Of a DNA stretch of 22,418 nucleotides, positions 7,476-18,000 are shown in pieces. Made by a program: the position numbers and the translations under genes. This DNA is from a virus. How positions within the stretch are numbered: the first letter of the stretch is position 1; each line of letters opens with the position of its first letter. The notes under the pieces are model-generated. The model was not told where the DNA came from, did not search any database, and saw nothing but the letters and a program-made list of their open reading frames with translations. The stretch lies in IMG/VR virus record IMGVR_UViG_3300023179_000552, positions 1-22,418 of that record. The stretch is one strand, 5' to 3'.

Positions 7476-8069
7476 ATGGCTTTATACGGTGGTGCTCGTG
7501 ATATATCAATGTTTAGAAAAGTCAACCGAGAGTTGATGGGAAACATTATATCTGAGGAAGTAATATATTACAAATATAATGTAACTACTACTAAAGTTAA
7601 CATGTATGGAGAATCTTTTGAAGGAAGAAACTATGCTGATCCCGTTGCTTTATTTGCTTTAGTAGAAATTGGACCTCAAGAATCACCAACAAGTGATTTA
7701 GGTGTAGATTTTACTTGGACACTTACTTTTAGATTTTTAAGAGATGATTTATTAAGTCCAACTTTAGATTTTAACGCAAGTATGAGTTTTGGTTCAAATT
7801 TAAATCCATTACCTGGAACTTATGGGGCAAATATACACCCTGAAGTAGGTGATATTATACAATACCAAAACGGATATTGGGAAGTAGATAATACAAACGC
7901 AACTCAATTCTTTACAGGTAAAGATCCTGATTATCCTTATAATAATGGAAATGGTACTCCAAATCCTATTAACCCTGGATTAGATCAGTTTGGTTATAAT
8001 GTGGAAGTAAGATGTGATTGTCACTATGTTCCTTCAGACAGATTAAATATTATTAATTCAAGAATGTAA
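7476..8069 (+). CDS. Probable neck protein, gp14-like
   Basis: This is a 197-residue protein. A diagnostic-looking part lies in the C-terminal half: HPEVGDIIQYQNGYWEVDN, followed closely by FFTGKDPDYPYN. This resembles the 'G-D-x-I-x-(Y/F)-x-x-x-x-(Y/L)-(F/W)-E-(V/I)' strand pair and following 'x-F-(Y/F)-x-G' of T4-type gp14 neck proteins, which help close the filled head and join it to the tail. The N-terminus (MALYGGARDISMFRKVNREL) is basic and amphipathic. The stop TAA overlaps the next ATG by one base, so translation is coupled to the gp15-like gene. The protein is shorter than T4 gp14 as I remember it. The call depends on the short motif and on position. Confidence 0.55.
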   Translation: MALYGGARDISMFRKVNRELMGNIISEEVIYYKYNVTTTKVNMYGESFEGRNYADPVALFALVEIGPQESPTSDLGVDFTWTLTFRFLRDDLLSPTLDFNASMSFGSNLNPLPGTYGANIHPEVGDIIQYQNGYWEVDNTNATQFFTGKDPDYPYNNGNGTPNPINPGLDQFGYNVEVRCDCHYVPSDRLNIINSRM

Positions 8070-9010
8070 TGCCAAACGTAAGAAAACCTATACCAAAAAC
8101 ACAAAAACAATTAGGAATAGAACAAAATATTCCTACTTATCCCCAATATGGAGATCCTAATTCATTTAATCCATCACCAACCGAAAATAGAGCTTTACAA
8201 ACATCTTTCAAAGGAGATACTGTAAAACCTTTTAGTGTTGGTATTCAAGATATAGATGAAGCAATTTTTTATTATTTTGGTAATGTAATTCAACCCTCAG
8301 TTATTCAAAATGGTCAAAGATTACCTGTTCCTATAATTTATGGTTCACCTGAAAAATGGAAATCATTCCAAAAAGACGGGTATTATAGGGACCAAAATGG
8401 TAAAATACAGGCTCCGTTGATTATGTTTAAACGTAACAGTATAGACAAAAATAGACAAATAGCTAACAAATTAGATGCCAATAACCCACAAAATTTTGGT
8501 GTGTTTACTAAAAAATATACTCAACGAAATGCGTATGATAATTTTAAAGTATTAAACAACAGAATACCACAAAAAGAATACTATGCTGTAATAATGCCCG
8601 ATTATTTAACGGTTACTTATACGTGTGTAGTATTTACTTACTATGTAGAACAATTAAATAAAATAGTAGAAGCAATGGAATATGCTTCTGATGCTTATTG
8701 GGGTAATCCTCAACGTTATCAATTTAAAGCAATGATTGATTCGTTTGGTTTTCAAACTGAGTTAGTTGATAATGATGAACGTTTAGTAAGAAGTACATTT
8801 GATATAAAAATTAACGGATATATCATACCAGATATACTACAAAAAGACATAACAGCAATTAAGAAATTTTCAAATAAAACAAAAATTATATTCTCAATGG
8901 AAGCAACTAATAACCCAGCATTCTTCGAAGGCAACGTAACAGGAGATAGAATTATAACAGAAACAGCTTCTCAAAAAGAAACTCAAAATAGATCAACTGC
9001 TATTGGATAA
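8069..9010 (+). CDS. Probable tail completion / sheath stabiliser protein, gp15-like
   Basis: This is a 313-residue protein. The segment FGNVIQPSVIQNGQRLPVPI, followed by YGSPEKW and later PLIMFKRNSIDKNR, matches the gp15 pattern I recall from T4-like phages ('...V-P-I-x-Y-G-x-x-x-(K/R)-...-L-P-R-(M/I)-(S/A)'). So does YAVIMPDYLTVTYTCVVFTY followed by VEQLNKIVE. In T4, gp15 caps the tail tube and sheath and joins the tail to the head. The N-terminal 70 residues are polar and probably disordered, and the C-terminal ~35 residues are Thr/Asn-rich. The position directly after the gp14-like gene agrees with the T4 order. After it come a 33-bp gap and the giant fibre gene. Confidence 0.6.
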   Translation: MPNVRKPIPKTQKQLGIEQNIPTYPQYGDPNSFNPSPTENRALQTSFKGDTVKPFSVGIQDIDEAIFYYFGNVIQPSVIQNGQRLPVPIIYGSPEKWKSFQKDGYYRDQNGKIQAPLIMFKRNSIDKNRQIANKLDANNPQNFGVFTKKYTQRNAYDNFKVLNNRIPQKEYYAVIMPDYLTVTYTCVVFTYYVEQLNKIVEAMEYASDAYWGNPQRYQFKAMIDSFGFQTELVDNDERLVRSTFDIKINGYIIPDILQKDITAIKKFSNKTKIIFSMEATNNPAFFEGNVTGDRIITETASQKETQNRSTAIG

Positions 9011-9014
9011 TTTG

Positions 9015-9022
9015 ATATTTAT
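9015..9022 (+). promoter_or_regulatory. ATATTTAT box upstream of the giant fibre gene
   Basis: The octamer ATATTTAT lies 21 bases before ATG 9044 in a short AT-rich gap. It is shared with the gaps before 5822 and 21744. It may be a late-promoter element; with one extra base it reads TATTTATA, the reverse complement of the T4 late promoter TATAAATA, so its orientation on this strand would be the opposite of T4's. The assignment is tentative. Confidence 0.3.
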
Positions 9023-9043
9023 ATTAGATAACAAACTAGTTTA

Positions 9044-12000
9044 ATGGCGCAAGTAAGATTTTTAGATCAGGTACCGGTTGGTGTATATAATCCTAATGGA
9101 GGAAATGGTGGGGGTGGGACTATTGATATATATCAAAATGGAATATTAGTTAGTGCTAGTGTTCCCTTTATAAATTTTAGTGGTTCAGAAGTAATAACAG
9201 GATTTGGTGTTAGTGGAAGCAACACTGGTGTAACTGTTTATATTTCTGGTTCAGGAGGAGTAGGATTCCCATTTTCAGGTTCAGCCGTTATCACTGGATC
9301 TTTAGTTATTTCTGGGTCTTCTCAACCTCTTATAATACAAACTCTACCAGTTCAATCTGGTCCTTATGTTGTTACATATAACCCTGTTTCAGGTCTTTTT
9401 GGATATGTAAATTCTACTTCTGGTACAAGTGGTGTATCAGGTACAAATGGTACAGCAGGAGTTTCAGGAATAAGTAATACATCTGGTACAGGAGGTACTT
9501 CAGGTACAACAGGTACAAGTGGTACAGCGGGTGCTTCAGGAGCAGGAAATTCAAGTGCTTCTAGTGGTACTTCAGGAACTAGTGGTACAAATGGTACAAC
9601 AGGAGCAGCAGGTGCTTCAAATTCAAGTCAATCAAGTGGAACAAGTGGTTCATCTGGTACTTCGGGTACAGCAGGTGCTATAGGTTCTAGTAATTCAAGC
9701 CAATCAAGTGGAACAAGTGGTTCATCTGGTACTTCAGGTACAGCAGGTGCTGCTGGTGCTTCAAATAGTAGTGCTTCATCAGGAACTTCAGGTACTACTG
9801 GATCTAATGGTAGTACAGGCCTTTCAGGTTCCTCAGGTGCAAGTGGTTCTTCACAATCAAGTGGAACTTCAGGATCAACTGGTACTAATGGTACAGCAGG
9901 TGCTGTAGGTTCTTCGGCTTCAAGTGCTTCTAGTGGAACAAGTGGTACTAATGGTACATCAGGTACAGCAGGAGCTGCTGGTTTATCTAATAGCAGTGCT
10001 TCTTCTGGTACATCTGGTACAAATGGTACATCAGGTATAGCTGGAGTAGCAGGAGCAAGTGCTTTAAGTACTTCATCAGGTACTAGTGGTTCATCTGGTA
10101 CTTCGGGTACAGCAGGTGCAAATGGAGCAAATAGTACTTCAGGTATAAGCGGAACAAGTGGTTCTTCAGGATCTACAGGTACTGCGGGTGCTGCTGGTTT
10201 AAGTAGATCATCAGATTCATCTGGAACTAGTGGTAGTTCAGGTTCAACAGGTACTACAGGTACAAATGGTTTAGCAGGTGCTTCAAATAGTAGCGCTTCT
10301 TCCGGTACTTCTGGATCTTCAGGTTCAACAGGTACAGCAGGTGCTGCAGGAGCAAGTCAATCAAGTCAATCATCTGGAACATCTGGTACTACAGGTACTA
10401 GTGGTTCTAGTGGTATAGCAGGTGCAAGTGGTACAAGTGTAACTAGTGGTACTAGTGGTTCAAGTGGTTCTACAGGTTCAAGTGGTTCTACTGGTACAGC
10501 AGGTGCTGCAGGAGCAAGTGCGTCAAGTACATCTTCAGGAACAAGTGGTTCTTCAGGTTCAACAGGAACATCAGGAACACAAGGAGCAGCAGGACAAAGC
10601 CGTTTAAGTGATTCATCTGGAACAAGCGGTTCTTCAGGTTCATCTGGTACTACAGGTACTAATGGTGTTGCTGGTTCCTCAACTTCAAGTCAATCTTCAG
10701 GAACTTCTGGTTCTAGTGGTTCTACAGGAACTGCGGGTACTGCAGGAGCAGCAGGTGCTTCAAATTCAAGTCAATCATCAGGTACAAGTGGTACAGCAGG
10801 TACATCTGGATCTACAGGTACAAATGGTACTGCAGGTGCTGCGGGTGGTAGTACGTCAAGTGCTTCTAGTGGAACATCAGGATCTTCAGGATCAACAGGT
10901 ACTAATGGAACAGCTGGTGCTGCAGGTGCAAGTGTTTCAAGTGCATCAAGTGGAACTTCAGGTTCAAGTGGTTCTGCTGGTACTTCAGGTACAGCAGGTG
11001 CTGCAGGAACAAGTCAATCAAGTTCTTCATCTGGTACTTCAGGTTCATCTGGTAGTACTGGTTCAACTGGTACAGCAGGTGCTGCTGGTGCTTCACGTTT
11101 AAGTGATACTTCAGGTACTTCTGGTACTTCTGGATCTTCAGGATCAACTGGTACAAATGGTACTGCGGGGGCTGCAGGTGGTAGTACTTCAAGCGCATCA
11201 AGTGGAACTAGTGGATCTTCAGGTTCAACTGGTACAAATGGTACTGCTGGAATAGCAGGTAATAGCACTTCAAGTGCTTCTAGTGGTACAGCAGGTACAT
11301 CTGGTTCTACAGGTACTTCTGGTACTGCAGGAGCAGCTGGAGCAAGTAATTCAAGTCAATCTTCAGGAACTTCTGGTTCTAGTGGTTCATCAGGATCTAC
11401 AGGTTCAGCAGGTGCTGCTGGTTCTAGTAGACTAAGTGATTCATCAGGAACAAGTGGTTCTTCTGGTTCATCAGGATCAACGGGTACTAATGGTACCGCA
11501 GGTGCTGCTGGAGCTTCAACATCAAGTGCTTCTTCTGGAACAAGTGGTTCAAGTGGTTCTACAGGTACTTCTGGTACTGCAGGAGCAGCTGGAGCAAGTA
11601 ATTCAAGTCAATCAAGTGGTACATCTGGTTCATCAGGTAGTACTGGTACTGCTGGTACAGCAGGTAATAGTAATTCAAGTACATCAAGTGGAACCTCAGG
11701 TTCTTCAGGTTCTTCAGGTTCAGTAGGTGCTGCTGGTGCTAGTCAATCAAGTAATTCAAGTGGAACTAGTGGTAGTACAGGATCTAGTGGTTCATCAGGA
11801 CTAAATGGGTTTAACGGACTTTCTGGACAAAGTGGTTCATCAGGTTCAAATGGTTCATCAGGTGTTGATGGAACAAGTGGTGCAAGTAAGTCTTCAGGTA
11901 CAAGTGGTTCATCGGGTACAACAGGTACAGCAGGTGCTACAGGTTCATCTCAATCTTCCCAATCTTCAGGTACCTCAGGTACTTCAGGTTCTACAGGTAC

Positions 12001-15000
12001 AGCAGGTACAGCAGGATCTGGAAGTTTAAGTTCATCAAGTGGTACAAGTGGTTCATCAGGTAGTACAGGTTCAGCAGGTGCTGCTGGTACTTCAAATTTA
12101 AGTGCATCTTCAGGTACAAGTGGTTCTTCAGGTAGTGCAGGTACAAATGGTACCGCGGGTGCTGCAGGTGGTAGTACTTCAAGTGCATCTTCAGGTACTA
12201 GTGGCTCATCTGGTTCAACAGGTACTTCAGGTACTCAAGGTGCCGCTGGTCAAAGTAGACTAAGTGATTCATCAGGTACAAGCGGCTCTTCAGGTTCATC
12301 TGGTACAACTGGTACAAATGGTTTAGCTGGTGGAAGTAATTCAAGCGCATCTTCAGGTACTTCAGGTACAAGTGGTTCTACAGGAACTTCAGGTACTGCT
12401 GGAGCTGCTGGTGGAAGTGCTTTAAGTCAATCATCTGGTACTAGTGGTACATCAGGTTCTACAGGAACTGCGGGTACTGCAGGAGCAGCAGGTGCTTCAA
12501 ATTCAAGTCAATCAAGTGGAACAAGTGGTTCATCTGGTAGTACTGGTTCAACTGGTACAGCAGGTGCTGCTGGTGCTTCACGTTTAAGTGATACAAGCGG
12601 TACTTCAGGAACTTCAGGTACATCTGGTAGTACTGGTACTAATGGTACTGCTGGAGCTTCAGGTGCCTCAACATCAAGTGCTTCATCTGGAACTTCAGGA
12701 TCTTCAGGATCTACAGGTACTAATGGAACAGCAGGTGCAGCTGGTATTTCAAATTCAAGTAATAGCTCAGGTACTTCAGGTTCAAGTGGTTCTACAGGTT
12801 CTGCAGGAGCTGCTGGTTCTTCAGCATCAAGTGCTTCTTCAGGAACAAGTGGTAGTACAGGATCTAGTGGTTCAGCAGGTATATCAGGTGCTTCAGGTGC
12901 TAGTGGTTCTTCTCAATCTAGTGGATCTTCAGGTTCATCAGGTACAAATGGTACTTCTGGAGCTGCAGGTGCTGCAGGTTCAAGCGCTTTAAGTACCTCA
13001 AGTGGTACATCAGGTTCATCAGGTACTAATGGTACAGCTGGTGCTGCAGGGGCAAGCCAATTAAGCCAATCCTCAGGCACAAGTGGTTCTTCAGGTAGTA
13101 CAGGAACAAATGGTACCGCTGGTAATTCTGGTACTTCAAATTCTAGTGCGTCTTCAGGAACAAGTGGTTCATCGGGTAGTAATGGTTCTGCAGGAGCTGC
13201 TGGTTCTTCGGCATCAAGTGCTTCATCTGGAACATCAGGTTCTTCAGGTTCAACAGGTACTGCGGGTGCTGCAGGTTCATCTCAATTAAGCCAATCTTCA
13301 GGTACAAGTGGTTCAAGCGGTAGTACAGGAACTTCTGGTACTGCTGGATCTGCTGGTCAAAGTCGTTTAAGTGATAGTTCAGGAACATCAGGTTCAAGTG
13401 GTACATCAGGTTCAACAGGAACTAATGGTACTGCTGGAGCTGCTGGTTCTTCAAATACAAGTAATACATCTGGTACTAGTGGTTCTGCTGGTACAAACGG
13501 TACAGCAGGTGCTGCTGGAGCTTCTACTTCAAGTGCTTCTTCTGGTACAAGTGGTACTTCTGGTTCTACTGGTACAAATGGTACAGCAGGTAATGCTGGA
13601 ACTAGTAATTTAAGTGCATCAAGTGGTACTTCTGGAACTAGTGGTTCTACAGGTTCTGCAGGAGCTGCTGGTTCTTCAGCATCAAGTGCTTCTTCAGGAA
13701 CATCAGGTTCTTCAGGTAGTACAGGTTCAGCAGGTAATGCTGGAACTAGTAATTCAAGTGCATCAAGTGGTACTTCTGGGTCTTCTGGTACAAGTGGTAC
13801 AGCAGGTGCTGTTGGTGGAAGTGCTTCAAGTGCATCAAGTGGTACTTCTGGATCTTCAGGATCTACAGGAACATCAGGAACACAAGGAGCAGCAGGACAA
13901 AGCCGTTTAAGTGATAGTTCAGGAACTTCAGGTTCTTCTGGAACTAGTGGTTCAACAGGTACTAATGGTACTGCAGGTGCTTCTGGAACTAGTAATAGTA
14001 GTGCATCTTCAGGTACAAGTGGTTCTAGTGGTTCAACAGGTACTAATGGTACTGCAGGTGCTTCTGGAACTAGTAATAGTAGTGCATCTTCAGGTACAAG
14101 TGGTTCTAGTGGTTCTACAGGAACAAATGGTACAGCAGGTAATGCGGGTTCATCTCAATCAAGTGCTTCTAGTGGTACAGCAGGTACAAGTGGTTCTTCA
14201 GGAACTGCAGGTACAGCAGGTGCTGCTGGTGCTTCAAATTCAAGTCAATCGTCTGGTACAAGCGGAACAAGTGGTTCTACAGGAACTACTGGTACTGCTG
14301 GTAACGCAGGTGCTTCAAATAATAGTACCTCTTCAGGTACTAGTGGTTCTAGTGGTTCTGCTGGTACTGCAGGTACCGCCGGTGCTTCTGGAGCTTCAAA
14401 TTCTAGTGCATCAAGTGGAACAAGTGGTTCATCTGGTTCTACTGGTTCACAAGGTGCTGCTGGTTCTTCTCGTTTAAGTGATACAAGTGGTACTTCAGGT
14501 TCATCAGGATCTACAGGTACTACAGGTACAAATGGTTTAGCTGGAGGAAGTGCTTCAAGTGCTTCAAGTGGTACAGCTGGAACTTCAGGTTCTTCAGGAA
14601 CAAACGGAACAGCAGGTGCTGTAGGTTCTTCAGCTTCAAGTGCATCAAGTGGTACAGCAGGTACATCAGGTTCTTCAGGAACAAACGGAACAGCAGGTGC
14701 TGCTGGAACAGGTGCTTCAAGTAATACATCAGGAACAAGTGGTAGTACTGGTACTAATGGTACTGCGGGTAATGCAGGTTCATCACAATCAAGTGCTTCA
14801 TCTGGAACTAGTGGTTCTAGTGGTTCTACAGGAACAAGTGGTACAGCAGGTAATACTGGTTCATCACAATCAAGCGCTTCCTCTGGTACAAGTGGTTCAT
14901 CAGGTAGTACAGGTTCAGCAGGTGCTGCAGGAGCTAGTGCTTTAAGTAATACATCAGGAACTTCAGGTTCATCTGGTTCAAATGGTAACGCAGGTGTTGC

Positions 15001-18000
15001 TGGTTTAAGCAACGTAAGTGCAACTTCAGGAACTTCAGGTTCAAATGGTACATCAGGTAATGCTGGAGCAGCAGGTTCAAGCGCATCAAGTGCATCTTCA
15101 GGTACCTCAGGTTCTTCAGGAACAAATGGTACAGCAGGAGCAGCAGGTGCTTCAAATAGTAGCTCTTCATCTGGTACTTCAGGTTCAAGTGGTTCAGCTG
15201 GAACAGCTGGTACTGCAGGAGCCGCAGGTGCTTCAAATTCTAGCGCTTCTAGTGGTACTAGTGGTTCATCAGGATCTACAGGTTCACAAGGTGCTGCAGG
15301 TTTAAGCAGATTAAGTGATAGTTCAGGTACCTCAGGTTCAAGTGGTTCATCAGGTACAACTGGTACAAACGGTTTAGCTGGTGCTTCTTCATCAAGTGCT
15401 TCTAGTGGAACATCAGGTTCTAGTGGTTCAACAGGTACTAATGGTACAGCTGGAGCCGCTGGTACTTCAAATAGTAGCGCTTCTAGCGGTACAGCAGGTA
15501 CTTCAGGTTCAACAGGAACTTCAGGTACGGCAGGTGCTTCAGGTGCTTCAAATAGTAGTGCTTCTTCTGGTACAAGTGGTTCCTCAGGTAGCGCAGGTTC
15601 AGCAGGTAATGCTGGTTCAAGTAATTCAAGTACAAGTTCAGGTACTTCAGGATCTAGTGGTTCAGCTGGAACAGCTGGTACTGCTGGAGCTGCAGGTACA
15701 AGTCAATCAAGTGCATCAAGTGGAACTTCAGGTACATCAGGTAGCAATGGTACAGCAGGTGCTGCTGGTACTTCTAATATAAGTGCTTCATCAGGTACTT
15801 CTGGATCTTCAGGTTCAACAGGTACAGCAGGTGCTGCAGGAGCAAGTCAATCAAGCCAATCTTCAGGAACAAGTGGTTCTTCAGGTTCAACAGGTACTTC
15901 AGGTACTACTGGAGCTGCAGGATTAAGTCGTTCAAGTGACAGTTCAGGTACTTCAGGTTCAAGTGGTTCATCTGGTACTACAGGTACAAATGGTTTAGCC
16001 GGTGGAAGTAATTCAAGCGCTTCTTCAGGAACTTCAGGTTCATCAGGATCTGCTGGTACAGCAGGTACAGCAGGAGCTGCAGGTTCAAGTCAATTTAGTG
16101 CTTCTTCTGGTACAAGTGGTTCATCAGGATCTACAGGTTCAGCAGGTGCTGCTGGAACTTCTAATACAAGTAATTCAAGTGGAACAAGTGGTTCATCAGG
16201 TACTAATGGTACTGCTGGTGTATCTGGTTCTTCATCATCAAGTGCTAGTTCTGGTACTGCTGGTTCTTCAGGAACAAGCGGTTCTACAGGAACAAACGGA
16301 ACAGCAGGTGTTGCTGGTTCTTCAGCTTCAAGTGCATCTTCAGGTACTGCAGGTACAAGTGGTTCTACAGGTACAGCAGGTACTTCAGGAAATGCTAATT
16401 CAAGTGCTTCTAGTGGTACATCAGGTACTTCAGGTTCAACAGGTACATCAGGTAATGCTGGAGGAAGTAATACAAGTGCTTCATCAGGAACTTCAGGTTC
16501 ATCAGGATCTGCGGGTACAGCAGGTACAGCGGGTGCTGCTGGAGCAAGTCAATCAAGTGCTTCAAGTGGAACAAGTGGTTCAAGTGGTTCTACAGGAACA
16601 AGTGGTACACAAGGTGCTGCTGGTCAAAGCCGTTTAAGTGACAGCTCAGGAACATCAGGTTCAAGCGGAACAAGCGGTTCTACAGGTACTAATGGTACTG
16701 CAGGTGCTGCTGGTACCTCAAATTCAAGTGCTAGTTCTGGTACTGCCGGTTCTTCAGGAACAAGTGGTTCAGCAGGTACTAATGGTACAGCAGGTAATGC
16801 AGGTTCAAGCACATCAAGTGCTTCTAGTGGTACATCAGGTACATCAGGTTCTTCAGGAACTGCAGGTACAGCAGGTGCTGCTGGAGCTTCAAATTCAAGT
16901 AACTCATCAGGTACAAGTGGAACTTCAGGTTCAACAGGTACTATAGGAACAGCAGGTGCTGCTGGTACAAGTAATTCAAGTACAACCTCAGGAACATCAG
17001 GTTCATCAGGTTCATCGGGAACTGCTGGTACAGCAGGAGCTGCAGGTTCATCTCAATCTTCTCAATCTTCTGGTACTTCAGGTACTAGTGGTTCATCAGG
17101 ATCTACAGGTTCAGCAGGTGCTGCTGGTTCAAGTAGATTATCTGATTCATCAGGTACTAGTGGTAGTTCAGGTTCAACAGGTACTACAGGTACAAATGGT
17201 TTAGCAGGAGCAAGTGCATCAAGTGCTTCATCAGGTACTTCAGGTTCATCAGGTTCAACTGGAACTTCAGGTACAGCAGGTGCTTCAGGTGCTTCTAATT
17301 CATCAGCTTCAAGTGGTACTTCAGGAACTTCAGGTTCAACAGGTACAGCAGGTACTGCAGGAGCAGCAGGTGCTTCAAATAGTAGTGCTTCTTCAGGAAC
17401 TTCAGGTTCATCTGGATCTGCAGGTACTATAGGAACAGCTGGCGCTTCAGGAGCAAGTAATTCAAGTGCAAGTTCAGGAACATCAGGATCTTCAGGTTCT
17501 GCAGGTACTGCTGGCACAGCAGGTGCTGCTGGGGTTTCAAACTCTAGTGCTTCATCTGGAACTTCAGGTTCATCAGGATCTACAGGTACCCAAGGTGCTG
17601 CCGGTTCTTCTCGTTTAAGTGATAGTTCAGGAACTTCAGGTACAAGTGGTTCTACTGGTACAACTGGTACAAATGGTTTAGCAGGTGCTTCAAATTCAAG
17701 TGCTTCAAGTGGTACAGCAGGTACCTCAGGTTCAACCGGAACTAATGGTACAACTGGAGCATCAGGTGCTTCAAATAATAGTGCATCTTCTGGAACAAGT
17801 GGTTCTTCAGGATCTACAGGTACTACGGGTACAGCTGGAGCAGCAGGTGCAAGTAATTCATCAAATTCTAGTGGAACAAGTGGTTCTACAGGATCTAATG
17901 GTACGGCAGGTAACGCGGGTTCAAGTAACGCATCAAATTCAAGTGGTACTAGTGGTACTAGTGGTTCAGGAGGTTCAGCAGGTATTGGAGGTGCTTCAGG

